Position numbers and translations under genes: made by a program
The notes under the pieces: generated by a model
Told to the model about the DNA's origin: nothing
Database searches by the model: none
The model's input: the letters and a program-made list of their open reading frames with translations, nothing else
Source: an uncultured Blautia sp.
GTDB taxonomy: Bacteria > Bacillota > Clostridia > Lachnospirales > Lachnospiraceae
Length of the DNA: 30,822 bases
Assembly: GCA_946538475.1 (NCBI GenBank)
Contig: CAMNGN010000004.1
Location: 1-30,822 of the forward strand
Reading direction: 5' to 3'
Part shown: piece by piece, positions 14,192-22,856 of the stretch
Numbering within the stretch: the first letter of the stretch is position 1
How the letters are laid out: each line of letters begins with the position of its first letter

Positions 14192-14200
14192 TGCTATAAT
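14192..14200 (+). promoter_or_regulatory. Extended -10 promoter of mtnN
   Basis: TGCTATAAT (14192-14200) is a TGn-extended perfect -10 box, 44 bp before the mtnN start. At 17 bp upstream lies only a weak -35 (TTCCCT). A direct repeat of TGCGTCA sits further upstream at 14133 and 14146. Confidence 0.55.
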
Positions 14201-14244
14201 AAAGCTTTGAGTAACTGTGAACTATAAGAATATGAGGAAGATAA

Positions 14245-14943
14245 ATGAACAGGATCGGAATTATCGGGGCTATGGAGATAGAGATCAAAAGCCTGGTAGA
14301 AAAACTGGAAAACAAAAGAACGCGCGTGGTCGCCGCAGTGGAATATAACGAAGGCACTCTGGCCGGACACGAGGTAGTGATCGCGCGTTCGGGTGTCGGA
14401 AAGGTCAATGCCGCGATCTGCACGCAGAACATGATAACCCTTTTCGGCGCGGAAGCGATCATCAATACCGGAGTAGCCGGAAGCCTTGATCCGGCTATCA
14501 ATATCGGGGATATCGTTCTGTCGACGGATGTGGTCCACCATGATGTGGACGCCTCCGTGTTTGGATATGCAAAAGGTCAGATCCCCCAGATGAAGGAGTT
14601 CAGCTTTACAGCCGACGCCGGCCTGCGTGACGCGGCGCAGAGGATCTGCTGCGCGGTAAATCCGGACATACATGTGTTTCAGGGACGGATCTGTTCGGGA
14701 GATCAGTTTGTCTCCGATCAGCAGACAAAGGACATGATCACCGAAACCTTCGGCGGTATGGCGGTAGAGATGGAAGCGGCTTCGATCGGACAGGCAGCGT
14801 ATCTGAACGGAGTGCCGTTTCTGATCGTGCGTGCCATCTCCGACAAGGCCGACGGAAGCGCAGAGATGGACTATGACACTTTCGAAGCGGCAGCGGCGGA
14901 ACACAGTATGCGGCTGACGCTCGGGCTGCTGCAGTGCTTATGA
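14245..14943 (+). CDS. mtnN: 5'-methylthioadenosine/S-adenosylhomocysteine nucleosidase
   Basis: The enzyme removes adenine from MTA and SAH, recycling methionine and clearing the methyltransferase inhibitor SAH. The 232-residue protein has GIIGAMEIEI (E11, matching the proton-donor Glu region), the purine-phosphorylase fold signature IINTGVAGSLD, VEMEAASIGQ (E177 binds ribose) and ISDKAD (D200, catalytic Asp). Length is normal. It lies 39 bp upstream of a SAM-dependent methyltransferase gene that would produce SAH, a sensible pairing. It is probably first in a transcript with that gene and the exported-protein gene. Confidence 0.94.
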   Translation: MNRIGIIGAMEIEIKSLVEKLENKRTRVVAAVEYNEGTLAGHEVVIARSGVGKVNAAICTQNMITLFGAEAIINTGVAGSLDPAINIGDIVLSTDVVHHDVDASVFGYAKGQIPQMKEFSFTADAGLRDAAQRICCAVNPDIHVFQGRICSGDQFVSDQQTKDMITETFGGMAVEMEAASIGQAAYLNGVPFLIVRAISDKADGSAEMDYDTFEAAAAEHSMRLTLGLLQCL

Positions 14944-14982
14944 TCTCTGACCGGGACATAAGCTCTGCGAGGATGATACAGA

Positions 14983-16230
14983 ATGAACAGAGAAGAACTG
15001 ATCCGTGAAGTGCTTAAAGGCGGACTGATCCTTGCGGTGCTCAGCGGGAGAAGAGATCCCGGCCCGGAAAAGATCCGCATCCGGCCGATAAACATTTCCG
15101 GAGAACTATGCTATCAGGCAGAATATGTGGAGGATAAAAAGGCTTTCCACAAAAACCTCAGCGAGGATGAGCTGCTCTCGTACCTTGATGATGATATGCT
15201 GCGCAGATACCGCCAGCTGCAGATCAGGGGAAACTGCCTGGACGGCACCATACTTGTCAGCAAAAAGGGAAAGCTGACGGTCAGGACAAAGGCGCATGAG
15301 CAGACCGGACCGGCAAAGATCCTTTCGCATAACCGCGTCAGAAACTATATTCTGAAAGAAGGGGTGCCGGTACCTTTCCTGATCGACCTGGGCGTGATGA
15401 CCCCGGAAGGAAAAGTGGTATCTGCAAAGTACGATAAATTCAGGCAGATCAACAGGTTCCTTGAATACATCAGGGATATTCTGCCTTATCTCCCTTCGGG
15501 AAGGACGATAAGGGTGCTGGATTTCGGATGCGGCAAATCGTATCTCACGTTTGCCATCTATTATTATCTGCATGAACTGCTGGGAAAAGATATCACCGTC
15601 ACCGGCCTGGATCTTAAAGCGGACGTGATCAAAAAGTGCGGTGAGCTTGCCGTTAAATACGGATATGATAAGCTGCATTTCCGCGAAGGCGATGTGGCGG
15701 ACTATGATGCCGAAAATGCCGCGGTGGACCTGATGGTCACGCTGCATGCCTGCGACACCGCCACGGACTATGCCCTGTACAAAGCCGCACTGTGGAAGGC
15801 CGGCGTGATCCTTTCGGTCCCCTGCTGTCAGCACGAGCTGAACCGGCAGATAAAGGGAGAATTACTGGAGCCGGTCCTCAGATATGGTATATTAAAAGAA
15901 CGTATTTCGGCTCTGCTCACCGACGGGATCAGGGCAGAGCTTCTGAGAGCGTGCGGATATAATGTACAGCTGCTCGAATTTATCGACATGGAACATACGC
16001 CGAAGAACATTCTCATTCGGGCAGTAAAAGATCCCGCCGCATCAGCAAAAGACATTGACAGCCTGCAGAACATGATGCAGGCTTTCCGGCTGGATCCTGC
16101 TCTTTACAGGCTTCTTGCAGCCGAGAACTTGATAACCGGAGAACAGAATGAAGAAGTTACTACGCAGACTGCTCATTTTGAGCCTGGCCTTTGTGATCGG
16201 GATCATCGGGACAGCTCTGCTTTTGAATAA
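14983..16230 (+). CDS. Class I SAM-dependent methyltransferase (Methyltransf_32-like)
   Basis: The 415-residue protein has an N-terminal region of about 130 residues of unclear fold, then a Rossmann methyltransferase domain starting with VLDFGCGKSYLTFA (about 178-191, SAM binding), GLDLKADVI for motif II, VTLHACDTATDYAL for motif IV, and SVPCCQHEL near 278. This matches a bacterial group related to eukaryotic METTL25-like/TRMT13-like proteins, whose likely substrate is RNA. The target here is not visible. Its final 28 residues are encoded in the 83 bp overlapping the next gene and look unlike the rest (composition GLCDRDHRDSSAFE), so the natural end may have been extended by loss of a stop. 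Confidence 0.8.
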   Translation: MNREELIREVLKGGLILAVLSGRRDPGPEKIRIRPINISGELCYQAEYVEDKKAFHKNLSEDELLSYLDDDMLRRYRQLQIRGNCLDGTILVSKKGKLTVRTKAHEQTGPAKILSHNRVRNYILKEGVPVPFLIDLGVMTPEGKVVSAKYDKFRQINRFLEYIRDILPYLPSGRTIRVLDFGCGKSYLTFAIYYYLHELLGKDITVTGLDLKADVIKKCGELAVKYGYDKLHFREGDVADYDAENAAVDLMVTLHACDTATDYALYKAALWKAGVILSVPCCQHELNRQIKGELLEPVLRYGILKERISALLTDGIRAELLRACGYNVQLLEFIDMEHTPKNILIRAVKDPAASAKDIDSLQNMMQAFRLDPALYRLLAAENLITGEQNEEVTTQTAHFEPGLCDRDHRDSSAFE

Positions 16231-18586
16231 TGAGACGACGGACGACCGGTCGGACATGAACGATCCGGTGCTTCCCGAAGTCATGGTGCAGCTGGGCGAT
16301 GTGCTGACAAACCGGATGTACGGGTATGTGACAAAGATGCAGACCGACTTCATCAGAGACAGCGTGACTCCTCTTGACACGTCCCGCACATTGTCGTTTG
16401 TGATCGATCCCTACCGGACAAAGGTAAGGAGTCTTTCCTACGAGATCAGAACATCGGACGGCAGCAAGGTCATCGAGAACCATAAGATCAAAAACCTTTC
16501 AAGCTCGGACCGCTATCTGCGGGCGGATGCTACGATAGAGAGCGATCTGAAGATGAGCCAGGAATATTCTCTGCAGGTCACTCTGGACACAGAAGTCGGC
16601 GAGGTGTACTACTACACCCGCGTCGTTTACAGGTCGGGGGTACATGCGGCGGATTATGCGCATTTTGTGAAGAGCTTTTACGAGAAGTGCATGGACAAAC
16701 AGACCGCCGACGATCTTTCGGTGTACCTTGAAGCGGGAAATACCGGCAGCACGACAAACTACTCCAATATAACGATCAATTCCAGTCTTTCGGAGATCAG
16801 CTGGGGAACGCTCAAACCGCAGGTGATCAAGAAGGGAATACCGGTCATAAAAGATATCAACGAGACGACAGCCAGCATTTCCATCGCCTACCAGATATCC
16901 TCAAAGGACGATGCAGGAAGAACAGAAATCTACGATGTAGAAGAATTCTACCGTATGCGATATTCGGACACGCGTATCATGCTGCTCGACTTTAACCGTT
17001 CTGTACAGCAGATCTTTCAGCCGACAGACGGAACGATCACCGAACAGGGGCTTGTCCTGGGCGTCCGATCGAGAGACGTCAATTATATGCCCAATGAAGA
17101 CATCAGTGTGATCGCATTTGTACAGCAGGGCGATTTGTGGACCTGGGCTCCGGATTACGGAAAGCTTGTCCGCATCTTCAGCTTCCGCAGAGAGGAAGGA
17201 AGCGATTTCAGGGACACGCGGCTGGAACATGATATCAAGATCATAAGAGTGAGCGAAAACGGCGATGTCGATTTTGTCCTCTCGGGGTATATGAACCGCG
17301 GTTTCCACGAGGGAAAATGCGGGATCTGCGTGTATCATTACAACCACGATCAGAATGTTCTGGAAGAGAAGGTTTTCATCCCCGGTACGGAATCGCACGA
17401 GTTCCTGGAGGAAGATCTGGGAACGCTTTCGTATGTCAACAAGGAGAACCGGCTGTTTCTGCTGTTTGCCGGAAAGCTGTACCGGGTCGACATCGAATCG
17501 GGAGACTACAGCATACTTGAGGAGAACATAAAAGCGCAGAACTTTGTTGTCTCTGATGAGAGCGCACATGCAGCCTGGCTTATCGAGGAGGGTGAGCATG
17601 CGGGACGCATAAGGATGATCGAGTTCGATACCGGTTCCTCCAGATATCTGGAGCCCTCGGAGGGGCAGCAGCTGCGGACCATAGGGTATATGAATGAGGA
17701 CCTGATCTACGGCATCGTCAATAACGAAGACATCGTCGAAGATGTCAATGGGCATATCCGTGAAGGTATCTCCACTTTCTTCATCGAGAGTTTTGAAGGA
17801 GAACAGAAGAAGGTTTATCATCAGGCCGGACTGTATGTCATGGACCCGGAGATAAACGGGACGCTGATGGAATTCGATCTTGCGGAAAAGACCGAGAACA
17901 GTTACAAAGTAACTCAGAAAGACAATATCATGAACAATAAAAAAGCGGCGGCCGGCACCATCGCGGTCGAGCTGACAAGCACGAGCCGTACGGGAATGCG
18001 GGTCAGGCTTTCGACAGGAAAAAGGCCGGGTACCGACAAACCGCTTATCGTCTATGCGAGATTCCGCAATGCTCAGGATCACGAGGCGCTTCTGGACACC
18101 ATCGTTCCGAGGGATGACGTGTACTATGTATATGCGGGCGGCGGACTTCGCCTGGTCACCACAGACGTTGCCGAGGCAGTCCGGTCTGCCGATGAGCAGA
18201 TGGGTGTCGTGCTCAACCGCGGGCAGCAGTACATATGGGAGCGAGGCAACCGCAAGACGCAGATCATGCTGAACATCGATGATATTCCCTATCTTTTCCG
18301 CACCGGAAGCTGGGATGCGGAGGAGCTTCAGGAGAGCCTTGGGGATACGGCAAAAGTCATCGATCTGTCGGGATGCTCTCTGGACAGTGTGCTGTACGAG
18401 ATCAGCGCGCAGCGGGCGGTCGTGGCGAAAACCGGGCCGAATACCAGCACGGTGATCGTCGGGTACGATGAATATAATACATGGCTGTATGACCCCGAAA
18501 CGCGTGAAGTGACACCGTTCGGTATGAATGACAGCACCGAACTGTTCGAAAAGGCTGGCAATATTTTTATCAGTTACATCAGCTGA
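16148..18586 (+). CDS. Large exported protein: predicted beta-propeller plus degenerate C39-like domain
   Basis: The 812-residue product starts with an uncleaved-looking signal anchor (KKLLRRLLILSLAFVIGIIGTALLL). Residues 35-320 are a mixed alpha/beta region of no recognised family. From about 330 to 560 there are repeated beta-strand blocks with W/Y-rich turns (GDLWTWAPDYGKLVRI, ENRLFLLFAGKLYRVDIESGDYSILEE, GEHAGRIRMIEFDTGSSRYLE) that read like propeller blades. The last about 120 residues (QYIWERGNRK to FISYIS) resemble a papain-like C39 fold, with VIVGYDEYNTWLYDPETREV near 767-786, but have neither the catalytic Cys nor the His. The ATG follows GGAGAACAGA. Function unknown; scaffold or sensor at the cell surface is a guess. 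Confidence 0.7.
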   Translation: MKKLLRRLLILSLAFVIGIIGTALLLNNETTDDRSDMNDPVLPEVMVQLGDVLTNRMYGYVTKMQTDFIRDSVTPLDTSRTLSFVIDPYRTKVRSLSYEIRTSDGSKVIENHKIKNLSSSDRYLRADATIESDLKMSQEYSLQVTLDTEVGEVYYYTRVVYRSGVHAADYAHFVKSFYEKCMDKQTADDLSVYLEAGNTGSTTNYSNITINSSLSEISWGTLKPQVIKKGIPVIKDINETTASISIAYQISSKDDAGRTEIYDVEEFYRMRYSDTRIMLLDFNRSVQQIFQPTDGTITEQGLVLGVRSRDVNYMPNEDISVIAFVQQGDLWTWAPDYGKLVRIFSFRREEGSDFRDTRLEHDIKIIRVSENGDVDFVLSGYMNRGFHEGKCGICVYHYNHDQNVLEEKVFIPGTESHEFLEEDLGTLSYVNKENRLFLLFAGKLYRVDIESGDYSILEENIKAQNFVVSDESAHAAWLIEEGEHAGRIRMIEFDTGSSRYLEPSEGQQLRTIGYMNEDLIYGIVNNEDIVEDVNGHIREGISTFFIESFEGEQKKVYHQAGLYVMDPEINGTLMEFDLAEKTENSYKVTQKDNIMNNKKAAAGTIAVELTSTSRTGMRVRLSTGKRPGTDKPLIVYARFRNAQDHEALLDTIVPRDDVYYVYAGGGLRLVTTDVAEAVRSADEQMGVVLNRGQQYIWERGNRKTQIMLNIDDIPYLFRTGSWDAEELQESLGDTAKVIDLSGCSLDSVLYEISAQRAVVAKTGPNTSTVIVGYDEYNTWLYDPETREVTPFGMNDSTELFEKAGNIFISYIS

Positions 18587-18612
18587 TAGCACCACTTTTT
18601 TGAGGATAACTA

Positions 18613-18641
18613 TTTACATTTGGCAATCTTTCCATTAAAGT
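18613..18641 (+). promoter_or_regulatory. Promoter of asnS
   Basis: The -35 box TTTACA (18613-18618) and -10 box TAAAGT (18636-18641) are 17 bp apart, 43 bp before the asnS ATG. The leader is too short for a T-box riboswitch. Confidence 0.5.
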
Positions 18642-18684
18642 ATTGCTAAAACTCAAATAGAAATACGGAGAGGAATTAAGTAAG

Positions 18685-20076
18685 ATGAAACTGACAACGA
18701 TCAAAGAAATTTTCAGAAACCGCGAGGAGTATTTGGATAAAAAGGTGACGGTCGGAGGATGGGTCCGTTCCGTACGCGGTTCCAAAGCTTTTGGATTTAT
18801 CGTGCTGCATGACGGTACCTTTTTTGAGACACTGCAGATCGTGTTCCATGATACGCTGGACAACTTTACAGAGATCGCCAAACTGAACGTAGGTGCGGCC
18901 ATCATCGTAGAAGGAACACTGGTTGCGACTCCCGACGCGAAGCAGCCTTTTGAGATCCAGGCGGACAGCGTTACGGTAGAAGGACAGTCACTGCCCGAGT
19001 ATCCGCTGCAGAAGAAACGCCATTCTCTGGAATATCTGCGTACCATCACACACCTTCGTCCCCGCACAAACACCTTCCAGGCTGTGTTCCGCGTAAGATC
19101 GCTGTGTGCATATGCGATCCACAAATTCTTCCAGGAAAGAGGATTTGTGTATGTTCACACTCCGCTCATCACGGCCAGTGACGCAGAGGGTGCGGGAGAA
19201 ATGTTCCAGGTGACGACGCTGAACATCGGCGATCCGGCCCGGGACGGAGAAGGAAATGTCGATTATTCGCAGGACTTCTTTGGCAAGCCGACCAATCTTA
19301 CCGTCAGCGGACAGCTGAACGGCGAGACCTTTGCACAGGCGTTCAGAAACATCTACACATTCGGCCCGACCTTCAGGGCCGAGAATTCCAACACGACCCG
19401 TCATGCGGCGGAATTCTGGATGATCGAGCCCGAGATCGCTTTTGCCGATCTGCAGGACGACATGGACCTGGCGGAGGATATGCTCAAATATGTCATGAGA
19501 TATGTGCTCGAGAACGCTCCCGAGGAGATGAATTTCTTCAATTCCTTCGTAGATAAAGGCCTGCTCGACCGCCTGAATCATGTGGTGAATTCCGAGTTCG
19601 GCCATGTGACATATACCGAAGCCGTCAAGCTTCTGGAACAGAACAACGACCGCTTTGAATACAAAGTGTTCTGGGGCTGCGACCTGCAGACAGAGCATGA
19701 AAGATACCTGACAGAAGAGATATTCAAAAAACCGGTGTTCGTCACAGACTATCCGAAGGAGATCAAAGCATTCTACATGAAGCTGAACGAGGATGGCAAG
19801 ACGGTAGCCGCTATGGACTGCCTGGTTCCGGGGATCGGCGAGATCATCGGCGGCAGCCAGAGAGAGGATGACTACGAAAAACTGAAGCTCCGTATGGATG
19901 AGCTCAAAATGAAAGAAGAAGATTACAGCTTCTATCTCGATCTTCGCAAATATGGGACAACAAGACATGCCGGCTTCGGCCTTGGCTTTGAACGTATGAT
20001 CATGTATCTCACCGGAATGGGAAATATCCGCGACGTGATCCCGTTCCCGAGAACAGTCAACAACTGCGATCTGTAA
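18685..20076 (+). CDS. asnS: Asparagine--tRNA ligase
   Basis: AsnRS charges tRNA-Asn in the cytoplasm. The 463-residue class IIb synthetase has an N-terminal OB-fold (VTVGGWVRSVRGSKAFGFIVLHDG), the motif 2 region TFRAENSNTTRHAAEFWMIEPE, and class II motif 3 GFGLGFERMIMYLTGM near the end. The AENS sequence in motif 2 fits asparaginyl rather than aspartyl specificity. The start follows GGAGAGGAATTAAGTAAG. It is followed 45 bp later by the SbcD-like gene, possibly in the same transcript since no terminator lies between. Confidence 0.96.
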   Translation: MKLTTIKEIFRNREEYLDKKVTVGGWVRSVRGSKAFGFIVLHDGTFFETLQIVFHDTLDNFTEIAKLNVGAAIIVEGTLVATPDAKQPFEIQADSVTVEGQSLPEYPLQKKRHSLEYLRTITHLRPRTNTFQAVFRVRSLCAYAIHKFFQERGFVYVHTPLITASDAEGAGEMFQVTTLNIGDPARDGEGNVDYSQDFFGKPTNLTVSGQLNGETFAQAFRNIYTFGPTFRAENSNTTRHAAEFWMIEPEIAFADLQDDMDLAEDMLKYVMRYVLENAPEEMNFFNSFVDKGLLDRLNHVVNSEFGHVTYTEAVKLLEQNNDRFEYKVFWGCDLQTEHERYLTEEIFKKPVFVTDYPKEIKAFYMKLNEDGKTVAAMDCLVPGIGEIIGGSQREDDYEKLKLRMDELKMKEEDYSFYLDLRKYGTTRHAGFGLGFERMIMYLTGMGNIRDVIPFPRTVNNCDL

Positions 20077-20121
20077 TGTCCTGAGTGTCCGATTCGCTTT
20101 TACTGCAGGAGGAAAAGTCTC

Positions 20122-21180
20122 TTGAAATTTATTCATCTGGCAGATGTACATCTTGGCGCGGTCCCCGACAGAGGGACCGCGTGGAGCGGCAGCCGGGAGG
20201 AAGAGATATGGACGACATTCCGCCGGATCATCGCGGGAATCCGCGAGAATCCGGTGGATTTGTTATTTATCTCCGGCGATCTGTTTCACCGCCGGCCGCT
20301 GCGCAAAGAACTGAGAGAGGTCAACAGCCTTTTTGCCGCCATACCCGAGACAAATGTATATATCATTGCCGGAAATCATGATCATCTGGACGCCGGTTCT
20401 GCCTATCGTTCGTTTAAATGGGCGGAAAATGTGGTTTTCTTCGACAGCGAAGAAGTAATGTGCATCGATGATGACCGTATGCCGGTGACGGTCTACGGCT
20501 TCAGTCTGTGCGAAAATGAGATCAGAGAACCCCTTCTGCGGGATGTCTGTCCCGAAGAAGGAGACGGATATCATATCCTTCTGGCACATGGAGGGGACGA
20601 AAAGCATGTCCCCATTGATTTTACGGCCCTTGCGTCGGCCGGATTTGACTATGTTGCTCTCGGACACATCCATAAGCCGCAGGTCATCGTCAAGGACCGG
20701 ATCATCTACCCCGGGTCGCCCGAACCGCTGGACAGAAATGAGACCGGCCCGCATGGCTATGTGGAAGGGTTTACCGACGATGACGGTATCATTCATACCA
20801 GATTTGTGCCGGCCGCAGCAAGGACATACGAAGATATCACCCTCGAACTGGATGAAGAGACCACGCAGAACGATCTGGAAGATACACTGTCGGACATGAT
20901 CGCGGAGAGCGGGCTGCAGAACATCTACCGTGTCGTGCTCACCGGTCAAAGATCCCCCGATCTGATGCTGCTTCCGGAAAAACTGAAGAACTGCGGAAAT
21001 ATAGTGGACATCCGGGACGAGTCGAGGCTCATGTACGATCTGGAAATGCTGGAGAAGAAATACGCCGGAACGCTGGTCGGCGATTATATCCGGTATTTTT
21101 CTTTAAAAGATACAACGGAAGTCGAAGAAAAGGCACTTGATTATGGCCTTCAGGCTCTGCTGGAAACGAGTATGCGGTAG
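20122..21180 (+). CDS. SbcD/Mre11-family DNA repair exonuclease (YhaO-like)
   Basis: The 352-residue metallophosphoesterase carries all nuclease metal motifs: LADVHLG (D8, H10), SGDLFHRR (D53), AGNHDH (N85, H86), LAHGG (H156) and LGHIHKPQ (H182, H184). The YPGSPEPLDRNETGPHGY segment is typical of YhaO. The domain after about residue 235 is the capping/C-terminal region. A TTG start at 20122 follows AGGAGG (20108-20113); no ATG fits better. Its partner ATPase gene starts 46 bp beyond its stop, forming a Mre11-Rad50-like pair that would process DNA ends. Confidence 0.9.
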   Translation: MKFIHLADVHLGAVPDRGTAWSGSREEEIWTTFRRIIAGIRENPVDLLFISGDLFHRRPLRKELREVNSLFAAIPETNVYIIAGNHDHLDAGSAYRSFKWAENVVFFDSEEVMCIDDDRMPVTVYGFSLCENEIREPLLRDVCPEEGDGYHILLAHGGDEKHVPIDFTALASAGFDYVALGHIHKPQVIVKDRIIYPGSPEPLDRNETGPHGYVEGFTDDDGIIHTRFVPAAARTYEDITLELDEETTQNDLEDTLSDMIAESGLQNIYRVVLTGQRSPDLMLLPEKLKNCGNIVDIRDESRLMYDLEMLEKKYAGTLVGDYIRYFSLKDTTEVEEKALDYGLQALLETSMR

Positions 21181-21226
21181 AATCGAAGCTCTGATGCGGA
21201 GCATCATTCGAGGAGAGATGCGGAAG

Positions 21227-22753
21227 ATGCTGATCAAAAAGATCACGATCCATAATTTTGGGAAAATTCATAACAGAACCTTCGATCTTTCGGAAGGGAT
21301 CAATGTGCTTTACGGCGAGAACGAGAGCGGGAAGACCACGGTGCATACGTTTATCAAAGGGATGCTCTACGGCATCCCGAGGCAGCGGGGAAGGGCAGCC
21401 GCGAATGACATTTACCGGACCTATGAACCCTGGGAAAATCCGGGAGAATACGGTGGGACCATATGGTTCGAGGCCGGAGGGATGTCCTACAGGCTCACCC
21501 GCAATTTCAGCCGTGAAAGGCGTTTCGGCGAGCTGCTGTGCGAGGACACAGGTGCACTTGTCGACCCCGATGAGGGAGCGCTGGACGAGATACTGGGAAA
21601 TGTCAGCGAGGCTGTCTACGACAATACGGTTTCTGTCGGACAGATGAAGAGTGTTACCGGTCAGAATCTTGTGCGTGAGCTGCAGAACTATATGGCCGGC
21701 TATGAAGGAAGCGCCGACAGTACGATCGATATCGAGAGGGCATCGCAGATGCTCAAGATGACCCGAAAAGGGTATCAGGTGCAGGAAAACCGCAGAAAGA
21801 AGGCTCTGGAAGCCGAGCAGATCAGGATACGTTCAGGGATCGGTTATCTGGAGGAAGAAGAAAAGAAGCTGCAGAAGCGGGAGAAAGCCATCCGGCACAG
21901 GATGAAAGAGATGAGTCCTGCCGGTGAGGGAGAAAATGCTTTTGATGTAAAAATGCAGAAAATGCAGCAGAATGCACAGACGTATCTCCTGCTTTCCGTG
22001 ATCGCAGCCGTGCTTCCGGTCATCGCTGCGATAGTGCTGAAACAGCCTGCGTTCAAAGTATGTTCCGCTGCTGCGGCTGTGCTGATCCTTGTGTTTGGCG
22101 TGTTCAAAAGAAACTCTGCACTGAGAGAGATCGACAGGATCGGGGAGTACAAGGCAAAGTGGGAAGAGCGCTACGCCAAAATGTCCTGGGACCTCGAACA
22201 TACCAAACAGGCACTGGCCGAAAAACGTTCTGCCATAGAAAACATGCAGGAGGAGCTTGACGAAGGGGAAGATGCCCTGTATCAGGAGTCCTCGGAGCAG
22301 CGGGAGATCAAGGCACTCAGCCTTGCGCTGGAGACCATCACCGCTTTATCGGGAAATATCAATGCCAGGATAGGAATGCATCTGAGAACGCGCACCTCCA
22401 GGATCCTTTCGGGGATAACCGGAGGAAAGTATTCCGTAGTGCTGATGGATGAAAATCTGAAGATGGCCGTGAATACCGAAGAGAGGGTCGTTCCGCTGGA
22501 ACGGCTGAGCCGTGGCACGCTGGAGCAGATCTACTTTGCTCTCAGGATGGCCGCGGGCGAGTTGTTCTGCGGGGACACACCATTTCCGGTGATCCTGGAT
22601 GACGTGTTCGGCAGCTATGATGAGGACAGGCTGCAGGCGCTGCTTCGGTGGCTGCATAATGAGGACAGACAGGTGATGATCAGTACGTGCAGCGGGCGTG
22701 AGGCCGAGCTGCTGAGGGGGGACGGGATACCGTTCAATGAGATTCTGCTGTGA
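21227..22753 (+). CDS. Short Rad50/YhaN-like ATPase with a membrane hairpin
   Basis: The start at 21227 places GAGGAG (21210-21215) 11 bp away and begins the protein at MLIKKITIHNFGKI, the usual Rad50-type opening strand; the frame is open upstream to 21137 without better initiation. The 508-residue product has Walker A YGENESGKTT near 30-38, a Q-loop region near SVGQMKSVTG (VSVGQ), a coiled-coil region (about 165-250), two adjacent hydrophobic helices (254-271 and 276-293) where Rad50 has a zinc hook, a second coil (300-370), the ABC signature LSRGTLEQIYFALR near 426 and Walker B PVILDDVFGSYD near 454. It is much shorter than SbcC or YhaN and likely membrane-tethered with its SbcD-like partner. 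Confidence 0.85.
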   Translation: MLIKKITIHNFGKIHNRTFDLSEGINVLYGENESGKTTVHTFIKGMLYGIPRQRGRAAANDIYRTYEPWENPGEYGGTIWFEAGGMSYRLTRNFSRERRFGELLCEDTGALVDPDEGALDEILGNVSEAVYDNTVSVGQMKSVTGQNLVRELQNYMAGYEGSADSTIDIERASQMLKMTRKGYQVQENRRKKALEAEQIRIRSGIGYLEEEEKKLQKREKAIRHRMKEMSPAGEGENAFDVKMQKMQQNAQTYLLLSVIAAVLPVIAAIVLKQPAFKVCSAAAAVLILVFGVFKRNSALREIDRIGEYKAKWEERYAKMSWDLEHTKQALAEKRSAIENMQEELDEGEDALYQESSEQREIKALSLALETITALSGNINARIGMHLRTRTSRILSGITGGKYSVVLMDENLKMAVNTEERVVPLERLSRGTLEQIYFALRMAAGELFCGDTPFPVILDDVFGSYDEDRLQALLRWLHNEDRQVMISTCSGREAELLRGDGIPFNEILL

Positions 22754-22856
22754 AGTGGAACAGGGGGACGGTTCCTCGTTCCATGGGTCGAAATATTATG
22801 CCCGGCAAAATATTTTCACCCATGGAACGAGGAACCGTCCCCCTGTTCCACTTCAC
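22750..22856. repeat. 39-bp perfect inverted repeat element between convergent genes
   Basis: The arms at 22750-22788 and 22818-22856 are perfect reverse complements over 39 bp, then two mismatches and seven more paired bases lead to a small AT/GC loop. Arm features, outer to inner, include GTGAAGTGGAAC, AGGGGGACGG and TTCCTCGTTCCATGGGT. Each arm's outer GTGA supplies the stop codon of the flanking gene. The length and symmetry exceed an ordinary terminator and there is no T-run at either end. The composition resembles REP-type or miniature mobile repeats seen in Firmicutes, but no transposase is nearby. Confidence 0.9.

Noticed and set aside
16901..18595. 564-residue ORF on the minus strand
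   Set aside because: It is fully antisense to the 812-residue exported protein, has no ribosome site or recognised domain, and its composition is His/Asp/Val-rich as expected for a complement of a biased coding strand.
18587..18684. T-box riboswitch ahead of asnS
   Set aside because: The leader after the promoter is under 45 nt, too short for a specifier stem and antiterminator, and no T-box sequence is seen.
22750..22856. Ordinary bidirectional terminator
   Set aside because: No T-run on either side and a stem far longer than needed; better described as an inverted repeat element, though it may still stop transcription.
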